64,000 nt of DNA from Streptomyces sp. MMG1533 (GCF_001279775.1 NZ_LGDG01000123.1:51774-115773), one strand, 5' to 3'. Shown: positions 37,587 to 46,809, counted from the first letter of the stretch. Program-made: numbers and translations. The notes: generated from the sequence alone by a model not told the origin.

Positions 37587-37714
37587 CCTGGCGGTTCCGA
37601 GGCGTGGCACGACAAGTCCCGAGTCGCAGCTCGACGACATCCGAGTCGTGGCTCGACGACATCCCAGTCGTGGCTCGGCAGAATCCGAGTCCTGGCTCGA
37701 CGAGTCCGAGCCCC
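37566..37714. repeat. 22-bp tandem repeat starting over a stop codon
   Basis: Units begin at 37566, 37588 (20 bp), 37608, 37630, 37652, 37674 and 37696. The consensus is ctcgacgacatccgagtcgt plus gg. The first unit codes the last residues and stop of the upstream gene. Because 22 is not a multiple of three, the copies do not extend the reading frame. Confidence 0.85.
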
Positions 37715-37731
37715 AGGGCGCCGTCCCGGGG

Positions 37732-38232
37732 TCAGTCGGCCGGCCGCTGCGTCAGATGCGCGAACGCGTCGAGGTTGCGGGTCGGCTCGCCCCGGGACAC
37801 CCGCCACTCGTACTCCTTGCGGATGGCGCTCGCGAAACCGAGCTCCAGGAGGGTGTTGAAGCTGCCGTCGGCCGCTTCCAGGACCTGGCCGAGGATGCGG
37901 TCGATCTCGTCGGCGGTGACGGAGGGCAGGGGCAGTTTGCCGGTGACGTAGACGTCGCCGAGGGGGTCGACGGCGTAGCTCACGCCGTACAGCTTGAGGT
38001 TGCGTTCGAGGAGCCAGCGGTGGACGCCGGACTCGTTCTCGTCGGGGTGACGGATGACGAAGGCGTTCAGGGACAGGGAGTGCCGGCCCACCAGCAGGGA
38101 CACCGTCGTCGACAGTTTGCGGGTGCCGGGGAGCTTCACGACGTAGTTGCCGGGCGCCGGGCTCTCCCACTCGAGTTCGGCGTCCTTGAGGACGCCCTCG
38201 ATGACCTGTGCCGCCTTCTCTGCGTCAGCCAT
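37732..38232 (-). CDS. YbjN domain-containing protein
   Basis: A 166-residue protein with the YbjN pattern: [20 protein letters not shown], the [21 protein letters not shown] segment and the strand [17 protein letters not shown]. The fold is related to type III secretion chaperones. Function in actinobacteria is unknown. It is directly downstream of mshA with an overlap of eight bases, so it is co-translated with it; this linkage is conserved in Streptomyces. Confidence 0.88.
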   Translation of the reverse strand: MADAEKAAQVIEGVLKDAELEWESPAPGNYVVKLPGTRKLSTTVSLLVGRHSLSLNAFVIRHPDENESGVHRWLLERNLKLYGVSYAVDPLGDVYVTGKLPLPSVTADEIDRILGQVLEAADGSFNTLLELGFASAIRKEYEWRVSRGEPTRNLDAFAHLTQRPAD

Positions 38233-39562
38233 GGTGGGAGCGTACGCGACGCCGGTAGGACTGGGCCGCGGCCGTGTAGACGTCGGCCGTCGCAGCCGCG
38301 GCGGTGTCCCAGCCGAACGACTCGGCGTGCCGGGCGGCAGCCGCGCCCATCCGGGCGGACCGGTGCGGGTCGTCGGCGAAATCGGCCAGCACGCGCGCGT
38401 AGTCGGCGGGACTGTGCCCTTGTACGAGGATCCCCGTCCGTCCGTCGTCGACGGCCACCGGCAGCCCGCCGACCGCGGCCGCGAGCACCGGCGTGCCGGC
38501 CGCCTGGGCCTCTATGGCGACCAGGCCGAAGGACTCGCTGTAGGACGGCATGACGAGCACGGACGCGGCCCGGAACCAGTCGGCGAGCTGCTCCTGGCCG
38601 ACGGGCGGGTGGAACCGTACGACGTCGGCGATGCCCAGGCGTGCGGCCAGCTTCTGCAGGCCCTCCGGCTTGGCGAGGCCGCTGCCGCTGAGGCCGCCGA
38701 CGACGGGCACGAGCAGGCGGGAGCGCAGCTCGGGGCGCTCGTCCAGCAGCACGGCCACCGCGCGCAGCAGCACGTCCGGCGCCTTGAGGGGCTGGATGCG
38801 GCCCGCGAAGAGCGGGATCAGGGCGTCCTGGGGGAGGTCCAGGCGGGCGCGGGCGGCGGCGCGGCCGTCGGCGGGGCGGAAACGGTCGAGGTTGACGCCG
38901 GGGTGGACCACGGCGACCTTGGCGGGGTCGGCGGCGTAGTGCCGTACGAGTTCCTCGCGTTCCTCGGCGGTGTTGGCGATGAGGCGGTCGGCGGCGGCGA
39001 CGATCTGGGTCTCGCCGATGACGCGGGCGGCGGGTTCGGGGGTGTCGCCGTCGGCGAGGTTGGCGTTCTTGACCTTGGCCATGGTGTGCATGGCGTGGAC
39101 GAGAGGGGCGCCCCAGCGCTGGGCGGCGAGCCAGCCGACGTGGCCGGAGAGCCAGTAGTGGGAGTGCACGAGGTCGTAGTAGCCGGGTCGGTGACCGGCC
39201 CAGGCCTGCATCACGCCGTGTGTGAAGGCACACAGCTGGGCGGGGAGCTCCTCCTTGGCGAGGCCTTCGTAGGGGCCTGCGTCGACGTGCCGGACGAGGA
39301 CGCCGGGAGCGAGCTGGACGGAGGGGGGAAGCCCCCCGGCGGTCGCCCGCGTGAAGATCTCCACCTCGATGTTGATCGCGGCGAGGCGCTGCGCGAGCTC
39401 CACGATGTACACGTTCATGCCGCCCGCGTCGCCGGTGCCCGGCTGGTGGAGCGGTGAGGTGTGCACGGAGAGCATGGCGACCCGGCGGGGCCTGCGATGC
39501 AGCCTGAGCCGGGGGGGTGCGGCCGACGAGCGCCGCCCGAGCCTGGTGACGTACTGGCTCAC
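38225..39562 (-). CDS. mshA: D-inositol-3-phosphate glycosyltransferase (mycothiol)
   Basis: A 445-residue GT4 enzyme. It has the N-terminal loop [31 protein letters not shown], and the C-terminal nucleotide-sugar site [20 protein letters not shown] (E-x7-E). It transfers GlcNAc from UDP-GlcNAc to inositol 3-phosphate, the first step of mycothiol synthesis. GTG 39562 follows aggaggaacgccac, a strong ribosome site, in preference to an ATG 126 bases upstream. Confidence 0.95.
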   Translation of the reverse strand: MSQYVTRLGRRSSAAPPRLRLHRRPRRVAMLSVHTSPLHQPGTGDAGGMNVYIVELAQRLAAINIEVEIFTRATAGGLPPSVQLAPGVLVRHVDAGPYEGLAKEELPAQLCAFTHGVMQAWAGHRPGYYDLVHSHYWLSGHVGWLAAQRWGAPLVHAMHTMAKVKNANLADGDTPEPAARVIGETQIVAAADRLIANTAEEREELVRHYAADPAKVAVVHPGVNLDRFRPADGRAAARARLDLPQDALIPLFAGRIQPLKAPDVLLRAVAVLLDERPELRSRLLVPVVGGLSGSGLAKPEGLQKLAARLGIADVVRFHPPVGQEQLADWFRAASVLVMPSYSESFGLVAIEAQAAGTPVLAAAVGGLPVAVDDGRTGILVQGHSPADYARVLADFADDPHRSARMGAAAARHAESFGWDTAAAATADVYTAAAQSYRRRVRSHHG

Positions 39563-39822
39563 GTGGCGTTCCTCCTCGCTGCGGGCATGCCGGACGGAGG
39601 GTGTGGGGCGCCCTCCAAGGGAGGCAACACCGGAGGGAGGCGTTCCCATTCCGGGCGGGACGGTTTTTGCCCAGGCATTACCGGGCATCGCTCAACCGTT
39701 CGATGACAGGGCGCGTCCGGAGTGCGGTGGGCGAGAGGGCAAGACCGGCCCCCGTGCCCCTGCTGCGGGCACCGGACGCTCGTGGCCCAGGGGCGGCCCG
39801 GTTGCGGCCTACCCTCTTACCT

Positions 39823-40638
39823 ATGACATCCCGCGCCGCCACCCGCCCCGTGGGCACGGTGACACGCGGGACGACCAACCCGAACCGGCTGCGGCGCATG
39901 GACCGCTGGATCGCGGCGACGCACGGCGCCGAGCTGCGCCGGGCGGACGACCCCGTCGCCGTCGACCTCGGCTACGGCGCCGCCCCCTGGACGGCCGTGG
40001 AGCTGCTGCACCGCCTGCGTACCGTGGCGCCACGCGCGCGCGTGGCGGGCGTCGAGATCGAACCGGCGCGGGTCGCGGCGGCGAAACCGTACGAGTGCGA
40101 CGGGCTCGTCTTCCGGCACGGCGGCTTCGAGATCCCGGTCCCCGGGCGGCTCCACCTCGTCCGTGCCGCCAACGTCCTGCGGCAGTACGACGAGGCCGAG
40201 GTGGCCGCCGTGTGGGAGCGGCTGTGTTCGCGGCTCGCTCCCGCGACGGGGAGCTCGCGTGGCGGGCTGCTCGTCGAGGGGACCTGCGACGAGATCGGAC
40301 GCCGGCACGTATGGGTCGCGCTCGGCCCGGGAGGGCCGCGCACGGTCACCTTCGCGACCCGGCTGGGGTCTCTGGAACGGCCCTCGGACCTCGCCGAACG
40401 GCTGCCGAAGGCGCTCATCCACCGCAATGTGCCGGGCGAGCCGGTGCACGCCTTCCTGCGCGACTTCGACCGCGCGTGGGCGGCGGCCGCGCCCTACGCG
40501 TCGTACGGCGCCCGCCAGCGCTGGATCCGGGCCGTGCGGGACCTCACCGCCGACTGGCCGGTGACGGACGGGCCGGGGCGGTGGCGGCAGGGGGAAGTGA
40601 CGGTGGCCTGGGGCGCCTTGGCGCCGCGGGCGGTCTGA
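39823..40638 (+). CDS. class I SAM-dependent methyltransferase-like protein
   Basis: A 271-residue protein with a Rossmann methyltransferase core. The SAM-binding motif is AVDLGYGAAPWTAVEL, then the acidic strand RVAGVEIEPARV and LHLVRAANVLRQY in the motif-IV position. The active-site sequence is not typical of DNA or rRNA enzymes, so the substrate is open. ATG 39823 is chosen because upstream residues are unlike the family. The stop lies in a duplicated segment. Confidence 0.8.
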   Translation: MTSRAATRPVGTVTRGTTNPNRLRRMDRWIAATHGAELRRADDPVAVDLGYGAAPWTAVELLHRLRTVAPRARVAGVEIEPARVAAAKPYECDGLVFRHGGFEIPVPGRLHLVRAANVLRQYDEAEVAAVWERLCSRLAPATGSSRGGLLVEGTCDEIGRRHVWVALGPGGPRTVTFATRLGSLERPSDLAERLPKALIHRNVPGEPVHAFLRDFDRAWAAAAPYASYGARQRWIRAVRDLTADWPVTDGPGRWRQGEVTVAWGALAPRAV

Positions 40639-40751
40639 CCGCAAGGCGGCCCGTACACGGCGGCCCATGCCTCGCGTCCTGCCGCGCGACCTGCCGGGCG
40701 GTCTGACCGCAAGGCGGCGTGCACGCGGCGGCCCATGCCTCGCGACCTGCG
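40627..40751. repeat. duplicated 3' end of the methyltransferase gene, 68-bp step
   Basis: The stretch from cgggcggtctgaccgcaagg at 40627 recurs at 40695, about 57 bases alike with a few changes. The first copy carries the gene's TGA (40636-40638). Confidence 0.8.
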
Positions 40752-40934
40752 GGGAACGATCTCCGTGAGTCGTTCGTCACACAGGCGGGGAGATCGTCAT
40801 GACGGGGCGGGAAATGGGGGAAGCACTGACTCTGTCGTCGTGTGCGGCGACCTCTGTCGTTTTGCGCGGGTACGTGGCACGATCCCCCAGGCGTCCGTAA
40901 GTTACTGACGGTCAATCAGTTTGGGGGCAGGAGT

Positions 40935-42014
40935 ATGGGGACGGGCAAGCGTGGCCTGATCGCGTCGGCCGTGACCGTGGTCTGCGCGGTCACCGTGCTG
41001 GCGGCACCGGGCACGGCGTTCGCGAGCCCGACACCGACACCGACACCGAGTGCGAGCGCGTCCACGACCCCCCTGCCCAACCAGGACCTTGAGGCCGTAC
41101 GCGAGAAGCTCGACAAGCTCTACCGCGAGGCGGCCACCGCCACGGACGCGTACAACGCGGCCGAGGAGAAGGCCGAGCAGCAGTCCGCGCAGATCGTCGA
41201 GCTGGCCAAGAAGATCGTCCAGGGCAAGGAGAGGCTGGACGAGCTGAAGGAGCGCGCCGGCGCCGCCGCCCGGGCCCAGTACCGCAGCGGCGGGCTGCCG
41301 GACGAGGCCCACTTGATGCTGAGCGACAACCCGCAGGAGTTCCTCGACGGAGCGGGTCGGGTGCTCCAGGGCCAGCACGCCACCAAGGGCCTGATCGCGG
41401 AAATGACCCGCACCCAGCAGGACTTGGAGCAGTACGCCAAGGACGCCTCCGCCCAGTGGAAGAAGCTGGAGGCCGGCCGCAAGGCCAAGGCGGCGGCCAA
41501 GGAGAAGATCGAGAAGCGGATCGCGGCGGCCGAGGAGCTCGAGTCCCAGCTGGCGGAGGACGAGAAGAAGCGCCTCGCCGAGCTGGAGAAGCAGGCCGCG
41601 CTCAAGGCGCAGACCGCCTGGCTCGACTCCGGCGTCCTCGACGAGATCAGCGGCAGCGCGACCGCGCAGGGCAAGAAGGCGGTGGAGTACGCGACCGCAC
41701 AGATCGGCAAACCGTACGAATGGGGCGCCGAGGGCCCGAAGACGTACGACTGCTCCGGCCTGACCTCACAGGCCTGGGCGAGCGCCGGCAGCCCCATCCC
41801 GCGCACCTCGCAGCAGCAGTGGCAGCAGTTGACGCGGGTCGCCGTCGAGGACATGCGGCCCGGCGACCTGATCATCTACTTCGACGACGCCAGCCATGTG
41901 GCGATGTACGTGGGCGACGGCGCGATCATCCACGCCCCGCGGCCGGGGCGGACGGTGACGCTCGCGGGGGCGGGGTCGATGCCGATACTCGGCGTGGTGC
42001 GGCCGGATGCGTGA
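40935..42014 (+). CDS. NlpC/P60 peptidoglycan hydrolase with coiled-coil N-domain
   Basis: A 359-residue secreted protein. A signal peptide (ending GTAFAS, about residue 33) is followed by a long Ala/Glu/Lys coiled coil (residues 50-240). The C-terminal NlpC/P60 domain has catalytic Cys in KTYDCSGLTSQAW, His in DDASHVAMYVG and a third polar residue in IHAPRPG. It resembles RipA/CwlO-type endopeptidases that cut stem peptides, with the coiled coil as autoinhibitory or FtsEX-contact region. Promoter region 40752-40934 holds no gene. Confidence 0.92.
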   Translation: MGTGKRGLIASAVTVVCAVTVLAAPGTAFASPTPTPTPSASASTTPLPNQDLEAVREKLDKLYREAATATDAYNAAEEKAEQQSAQIVELAKKIVQGKERLDELKERAGAAARAQYRSGGLPDEAHLMLSDNPQEFLDGAGRVLQGQHATKGLIAEMTRTQQDLEQYAKDASAQWKKLEAGRKAKAAAKEKIEKRIAAAEELESQLAEDEKKRLAELEKQAALKAQTAWLDSGVLDEISGSATAQGKKAVEYATAQIGKPYEWGAEGPKTYDCSGLTSQAWASAGSPIPRTSQQQWQQLTRVAVEDMRPGDLIIYFDDASHVAMYVGDGAIIHAPRPGRTVTLAGAGSMPILGVVRPDA

Positions 42015-42021
42015 GGATCCG

Positions 42022-42144
42022 GGGGAGTTCAGGGGTATTGGCGGGGTTCATAGGTGTCGGCGGCAGTTCATAGGTGTTGACGGGAATTAAGCGGTGTTGA
42101 CGGGAGTTCAGCGGTGTTGGCGGGGGTTCAGGGGTATTGGCGGA
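42022..42144. repeat. 20-bp tandem repeat, about six copies
   Basis: Units start at 42022, 42042 (19 bp), 42061, 42081, 42101, 42121 and a partial at 42141; consensus cgggagttcagcggtgttgg. The array begins eight bases after the hydrolase stop. Confidence 0.85.
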
Positions 42145-42462
42145 GGCGCGCGAGGCGCGTGAGGTGCGTGGGCGTTCACGGGACGCGCGCCGGCATCCCA
42201 GGCGGTCGGTGACGCGCACCACGTGACCTGGCCCACGACCAACCTCCTGCCAAACGCCTTCCGGACGTGACCTTCGTCATTCCGGGCCCGGTACCAGCCT
42301 GTCCAACTGCGGTACGGATCGCGGCATATGACAGCGGCGAGCGTCCACCCGGCGTGCCTCACACCATTCCGTTGCGGTGCCGACTACCGCTATGGTCCCC
42401 GTCGGTAGGTCGAGGTCCCTCGCCCTGCCGTGCCCTCGGGGGGAGGGAAGGAACCCAAAACG
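42145..42462. other. 318-bp upstream region of the phosphatase gene
   Basis: No gene is supported; a minus-strand frame across it runs into the tandem array and is discounted. It ends with the ribosome site ggagggaaggaa. Confidence 0.5.
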
Positions 42463-43884
42463 ATGCCCGTACCCGTACCGCGGCAGAGAGCGATCCCGGC
42501 CGCGGAGAGTGGTCAGGCGCAGGCCGCGTCCCCAGGCGGCGGCCCCTCAAAGGAAGAGGCCCCGCGCCAGGCGGACCCGACCGGAAACACGACGGCCGGG
42601 GAAACCGGCCGCACCACTGCCGCCCAGACGAACGGCGTGACCGGCGCCGGCACCGCGACCGCCCCGCTCGGCACCGCGGGCGCCACCGCCGCCACCGCCA
42701 CCGCCACGACCGGCACCACCCTCACCCTCCTGGTGATCGAGGACGACCCCGGCGGCTCCACCGTCGTGCCCGAGCTGCTGGACGCCGCAGGCAAGCCCAT
42801 CCGCGTCCGTACGGCCCGCAATCTCACCGAGGCCGAGCGGCTGCTCACCGACGACGTCCACTGCATCCTGCTCGACCTCGCGCTGTCCGCCGGCGGCCGC
42901 ACCGATGACGACGACGAGCTCGCCGTACTCAAGCGCGTGCTGGAGCTTGCGCCCCGGCACGCCGTCCTCGCGCTCACCGCGACCGGAGACGCCGGGCGCG
43001 GCGCCGAGGCGGTGCGCGTGGGCGCCCAGGACTACCTCTTCCGCGACGAGCTGGACAGCCGGCTGCTGAGCCGGGCGATCCGGTACGCGGTGGAGAGGAA
43101 ACGTTCCGACACGGCCGAGCGACGGCTTGCCGAGGGCCGGATGCGCGCGCAGGAGAACCGCCGTCTGGAACGCGGCCTGCTGCCCACGCCCCTCCTGGAG
43201 GGCTCCTCGCTCCGCTTCGCCGCCCGCTACCGCCCCGGCCGCTCGCGCGCGCTGCTCGGCGGCGACTTCTACGACACCGTCCGCACCCCGGACGGCACGG
43301 TCCACGCCATGATCGGCGACGTCTGCGGCCACGGCCCGGACGAGGCGGCACTCGGCGTGGAGCTGCGCATCGCGTGGCGGGCGCTGACGCTGGCGGGCCT
43401 GTGCGGCGACGAACTGCTCGGCACGCTGCAGCAGGTCCTGGAGCACGAGCGCTCCGACGAGGAGATCTTCGCGACCCTGTGCACGGTCGACATCGCGCCC
43501 GACGGCCGCCGCGCGGGCCTGTGCCTCGCCGGCCACCCGTCCCCGCTGGTCGCCCGCCCGGGCCGACCGGCCCAGCTGCTGCCGTACGACAACAACGGTC
43601 CCGCCCTCGGTCTGCTGCCGGGCGCCCGCTGGCCGCGGATGCAGGTGGAGCTGGGTGCCGAGTGGAGCCTGATGCTCTACACCGACGGTCTGATCGAGGG
43701 CCGCGTCGGCGCGAGCGGCGAGCGGCTCGGCCAGGAAGGCATGGTGAGGATGGTCCGCCGCCAGCTGTCCGAGGGCCTGCGTGGCGAGCAACTGCTGCGG
43801 GCGGCGGTCAACGAGGTCCGCAACCTCAACGGGGGCGAGCTGACGGACGACGTGGCGGTCGTACTGCTGGACCGGGTCGGCTGA
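42463..43884 (+). CDS. response-regulator/SpoIIE (PP2C-type) phosphatase
   Basis: A 473-residue protein. A disordered Ala/Thr/Gly-rich head (1-85) precedes a receiver domain with acidic pocket IEDDP and phospho-acceptor Asp in CILLDLALS. A helical linker (ERRLAEGRMRAQENRRLERGLLP) leads to a PP2C/SpoIIE domain with metal sites LLGGDFYD, GDVCGHGPDEAA and LTDDVAVVLL. This RsbU/RssB-like layout dephosphorylates anti-sigma antagonists in response to a phosphorelay. No kinase or antagonist gene is adjacent. Confidence 0.92.
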   Translation: MPVPVPRQRAIPAAESGQAQAASPGGGPSKEEAPRQADPTGNTTAGETGRTTAAQTNGVTGAGTATAPLGTAGATAATATATTGTTLTLLVIEDDPGGSTVVPELLDAAGKPIRVRTARNLTEAERLLTDDVHCILLDLALSAGGRTDDDDELAVLKRVLELAPRHAVLALTATGDAGRGAEAVRVGAQDYLFRDELDSRLLSRAIRYAVERKRSDTAERRLAEGRMRAQENRRLERGLLPTPLLEGSSLRFAARYRPGRSRALLGGDFYDTVRTPDGTVHAMIGDVCGHGPDEAALGVELRIAWRALTLAGLCGDELLGTLQQVLEHERSDEEIFATLCTVDIAPDGRRAGLCLAGHPSPLVARPGRPAQLLPYDNNGPALGLLPGARWPRMQVELGAEWSLMLYTDGLIEGRVGASGERLGQEGMVRMVRRQLSEGLRGEQLLRAAVNEVRNLNGGELTDDVAVVLLDRVG

Positions 43885-43891
43885 CCACAGG

Positions 43892-43973
43892 GCTTCGGTC
43901 GGCGTCCGTCGGTCAGTTCACGCACCCGGTCGGTCGGCGTCCGGTCGGCCGGTCGGTCAGTTCACGCGCCGGT
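43892..43973. repeat. imperfect duplication after the phosphatase stop
   Basis: cggtcggcgtcc ... cggtcagttcacgcacc occurs near 43895 and again near 43930, about 40 bases apart with small insertions, within 90 bases of the stop codon. Confidence 0.65.
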
Positions 43974-43980
43974 CGGTATG

Positions 43981-44334
43981 TCAGCGTCCGCCGTTGTACG
44001 GACCGTAGGGGCCGTCGCTGTTGGAGCCGCCGCGTCGGCTGCGGCCGCCGCCGGGGAGGCTGCGGAGCGCGGGCCGTACGTCGACCATGTACACGATCGT
44101 CGCGACGAGGCCGATGATCGGCAGGAACGACAGGATCGGGAAGAGCAGGTTCACCACGAAGGCGATGCCCAGGATGATCAGCCAGAACGGCTTCGTCTTC
44201 TTGTCGGCCGCCCGGTAGCCGTCCTCACGGCGTGTGGCGGCGTCGATCAGCGCGAAGCCGCTGAACACGATCAGGGCCATGCTCAACAGCCACATGAAGC
44301 CTGCGAACCCCTGCATCAGCACTACGTCCACCAC
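43981..44334 (-). CDS. DUF2516 family membrane protein
   Basis: A 117-residue protein with three or four hydrophobic helices (LLSMALIVFSGFALIDA, FWLIILGIAFVVNLLFP, LPIIGLVATIVYMVDV) and a basic Gly/Ser/Arg tail. This matches DUF2516. Together with the HBHA-like and XRE genes upstream it mirrors the mycobacterial Rv0474-Rv0475-Rv0476 order. Function unknown; a role linked to the HBHA-like protein is inferred from synteny only. Confidence 0.85.
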   Translation of the reverse strand: MVDVVLMQGFAGFMWLLSMALIVFSGFALIDAATRREDGYRAADKKTKPFWLIILGIAFVVNLLFPILSFLPIIGLVATIVYMVDVRPALRSLPGGGRSRRGGSNSDGPYGPYNGGR

Positions 44335-44395
44335 CAGACTCGGCTCGTCCCTACCCGGTCACCGTACCCGTTCCCACAAGCCCGCTACCCGGTGA

Positions 44396-44428
44396 ACGGG
44401 CCGGGCACTCCGAGAGTGCCCGGCCCGT
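44396..44428 (-). terminator. hairpin after the HBHA-like gene
   Basis: A perfect 15-bp stem (acgggccgggcactc, 44396-44410, with 44414-44428) and a 3-base loop, between the HBHA-like and DUF2516 genes on the minus strand. Confidence 0.9.
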
Positions 44429-44450
44429 CCGGGTGCCTACCGCCGCCGTT

Positions 44451-45107
44451 CTACTTGGCGGGCGGCGTGGTCTTCTTGGCGGTGGTCTTGCGGACCGGGG
44501 CCTTCTTGACCGCGGTCTTCTTCGCCGGCGCGGGCTCGGCCTTGGCCTCGGCGGGCTTCGGCTCCTCCTTGACCTCGACCGGCTCCGACACCGGCTCGGC
44601 CTTCGGCTCGACGGCGATCGCCAGTTCCTCGATCTCCTCGGCGGCCTCGCCGCGCCAGGTCTTCACGGTCTGCTCGCCGTGCTCGGCGACCTTCTCGTAG
44701 GTCTCGCGGGCCTTGACGGCGTACTCGGCGGCGACGCCGACGCTGCGGAGGGCGAAGTCCTGGGCGGTCTCGCCGAACTTCTTCAGGTCCGCGTCGATGG
44801 TGCTGCCGAGCTTCTTGATGTCACCGTCGAGGGTGCCGAGGAACTCGCCGACCTTGGCCTGGAGGCTCTCCTGAGTCTCCTTGGCCTTGTCGGCGGCCTC
44901 CTTGGCGCGCGCCTGGGCCTTCTCCTGGACAGTCTTCGGGTCGGTGTTGCGAACGGCCTCGATCCGCGCCGGCGCCTCGGCGCGCAGCTGCTCCACCAGG
45001 CCGGGCACCTTCTTGGCCTGCTGGAGGGCCAGGTCGGCGGTGCCGGCGGCGAAGTAGAGCGGAGTCGGGTCGCTGAGGGTCTTGCGCAGGTCGTCGGTGA
45101 TGGCCAT
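44451..45107 (-). CDS. HBHA-like coiled-coil protein with Lys/Pro/Ala-rich tail
   Basis: A 218-residue protein. The N-terminal TPLYFAAGTADLALQQAKKVP matches the AALGAADLAL start of mycobacterial heparin-binding hemagglutinin. A long Ala/Lys/Glu coiled coil follows, then a tail of KKT/KKAP repeats from about residue 170. HBHA binds glycans and lipid inclusions through that tail. In Streptomyces the role is unknown, possibly membrane or lipid-body association. No signal peptide, as in HBHA. Confidence 0.82.
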   Translation of the reverse strand: MAITDDLRKTLSDPTPLYFAAGTADLALQQAKKVPGLVEQLRAEAPARIEAVRNTDPKTVQEKAQARAKEAADKAKETQESLQAKVGEFLGTLDGDIKKLGSTIDADLKKFGETAQDFALRSVGVAAEYAVKARETYEKVAEHGEQTVKTWRGEAAEEIEELAIAVEPKAEPVSEPVEVKEEPKPAEAKAEPAPAKKTAVKKAPVRKTTAKKTTPPAK

Positions 45108-45184
45108 GGTGATGGTCCTCCCGGATTCTCTTTCGGCTGAGGGTTTTGTGGTCCGCAGTCAGGTGGCCGGTGCCCTGGTCCGGC

Positions 45185-45730
45185 TCAACCGGCCGTCTGC
45201 TGCGGGTCGGCGTCATTGCCGCCGGTCGTGCGGGTACGGCGTGCGGCGGGCTTGCGCCCACCTGCCGCGCGGGTTTCTCTTACGGCGGTCTCGCCGGCCT
45301 GGGCGTCCGTGGCACCGTCGCTCGGGGCATCGGTGCCGACCGTGTCGCCCGTCTCCTCCCCTTCGCCCGCTATGTCGATCCCGAAGCCGTTCTCCTTGCG
45401 GAAGGACTCGTAGATCTGGAGCAGCACCTGTTTCTGCCGCTCGTTCAGCGTGGGATCGGCGAGGATGGCCGCGCTGGTCTCCACCTCGTCCCGGTCCCGC
45501 TCGGCGTCGAGGATCCCGGCCCGCACGTACAGCGTCTCGGCGGAGATCCGCAGCGCCTTGGCGACCTGCTGCAACACCTCCGCGCTCGGCTTGCGCAGCC
45601 CGCGCTCGATCTGGCTCAGATACGGGTTGGACACCCCGGCGGCATCGGCGAGCTGCCTGAGCGACAGCTGCGCGGTGCGCCGCTGTTCGCGCAGGTACTC
45701 ACCAAGATTGCCGACGTTGAGCGATGCCAT
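45185..45730 (-). CDS. XRE family transcriptional regulator
   Basis: A 181-residue protein. The helix-turn-helix is residues 10-65 (LGEYLREQRRTAQLSLRQLADAAGVSNPYLSQIERG). A helical segment (NERQKQVLLQIYESFRKEN) and a disordered acidic-to-basic tail follow. It matches Rv0474, which precedes hbhA in mycobacteria, so it probably controls the HBHA-like gene 77 bases downstream. ATG 45730 begins MASLNVGNLG. A palindrome 27 bases upstream is the likely autoregulatory site. Confidence 0.92.
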   Translation of the reverse strand: MASLNVGNLGEYLREQRRTAQLSLRQLADAAGVSNPYLSQIERGLRKPSAEVLQQVAKALRISAETLYVRAGILDAERDRDEVETSAAILADPTLNERQKQVLLQIYESFRKENGFGIDIAGEGEETGDTVGTDAPSDGATDAQAGETAVRETRAAGGRKPAARRTRTTGGNDADPQQTAG

Positions 45731-45756
45731 GCCTCCACCTTGCCCCACCCCCGCTA

Positions 45757-45784
45757 ACTTTTGCAAGCACCCGCTTGCAAAAGT
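45757..45784. promoter_or_regulatory. 12-bp perfect palindrome, candidate XRE operator
   Basis: acttttgcaagc (45757-45768) and its exact complement gcttgcaaaagt (45773-45784) are separated by accc. It lies just upstream of the XRE gene start, over the expected promoter, and is AT-rich for this genome. No T-run for termination. Confidence 0.75.
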
Positions 45785-45951
45785 GTGTCACGCCACTCCG
45801 AGGGGCTTGCGAGCCTGAGCACGATAGGTATCGAATTTGCACGACAACTGTCGTCATCCGCGTCCGGCCTCCTGGTGCAGGTGCTCTCGGGACGCCCTCC
45901 ACGGGTCGCCGGGAAGCGGCGTTGTCGGTGGGCTCTGCCAGGGTGTGCGTC

Positions 45952-46547
45952 GTGGATGAACTGGTGGAGCGGTCGACGATCAAGATCGTGTGCTGGGGGT
46001 GGTGGTCAGCCGCCGGCAGGCCATCAGGGAGGGTTGGCTGCACCGGGTCGCCGTGACGGTGTGTCGTGATGAGCGTGGGCGGATCCTCGTCCACCGGCGG
46101 TCGGAGCAGCTGTCGCGCTTCCCCGGGCTCTACGAGGTCGTGGTCGGTGGCGCCGTGGATGTCGGTGAGTCCTATGAACAGGCCGCTGCGCGGGAGCTGG
46201 CTGAAGAGCTGGGCATTCGCGTGCTGCCGCGCTTGCTGTTCACGTTCATCAACCGCAGCGGTTTGAGCCCTCACTGGCTCGGCGTGCACGAAGCCGTGGT
46301 GCCGGATGCCGTGGTCCCCGATCCCGATGAGGTCGCCTGGCATGGCCGGCTGACGGAGCCGGAGCTGCGGTCGGCCCTGCTGGAGTGGCGCTTCACCCCC
46401 GACAGCCACGAAGCCTTCGGCCGGTATCTCGCGTTCCGGACCGCGCAGTCAGCCGGTCCTCCTCCAGGCTCTCGAACCCGTGAAGACGCCCCGTCGCCGG
46501 CAGCGACTCCAAACCGGGCCGGTGCCGCTGATCGCGCCGCCAGGTGA
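45952..46547 (+). pseudogene. NUDIX hydrolase with an N-terminal frameshift
   Basis: The frame from GTG 45952 reads V-D-E-L-V-E-R, the usual start of this YfcD-like NUDIX family, but conserved reading (V-D-D-Q-D-R-V-L-G) continues in another phase from 45972. One base is missing around 45970-45972. The rest is intact: the Nudix box GGAVDVGESYEQAAARELAEELGI and HWLGVHEAVV. A shorter product could start at GTG 45990. After FGRYLAF (about 46440) the tail is antisense to the TnsA-like frame, so the original 3' end is probably lost. Confidence 0.75.
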
Positions 46548-46809
46548 ACCCCCGCATCGGCTGGCGGTCCGCCACCGGCGCATGCCCCAAATGCCGCACC
46601 GGACCCGTCACCTCGTCTCCGGCGTACTTCCACGTCGCCGTCCACCGGTCCGCCCAGCCGTCAGACACATCCACGCCGGCCCGGCCGGCGTCCACCGAGA
46701 CCAGTATGAGCAGGTCTTCCCGTGTGCACCGGTGGGACCACAACGGCCCGGAACTGTACGACGCGCCCTCGCTGGCGTAAGGGGCGGCGACGCCTTGTAG
46801 ATCAGTCAT
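46393..46809 (-). pseudogene. truncated TnsA-like transposon endonuclease subunit
   Basis: A 138-codon frame starts MTDLQGVAAPYASEG and contains QPMRGFTWRRDQRHRPGL and ATGRLHGFESLEE. This resembles the N-terminal half of TnsA-like heteromeric transposase endonuclease subunits, whose Glu in ESLEE begins the nuclease site. The conserved Asp/Gln-Pro-Phe half is missing: after EEDRL the frame enters the NUDIX 3' region. I call it a remnant, with moderate certainty on the family. Confidence 0.55.

Noticed and set aside
42108..42362. 84-codon minus-strand frame upstream of the phosphatase
   Set aside because: It runs into the 20-bp array and its sequence has no folded-domain character.
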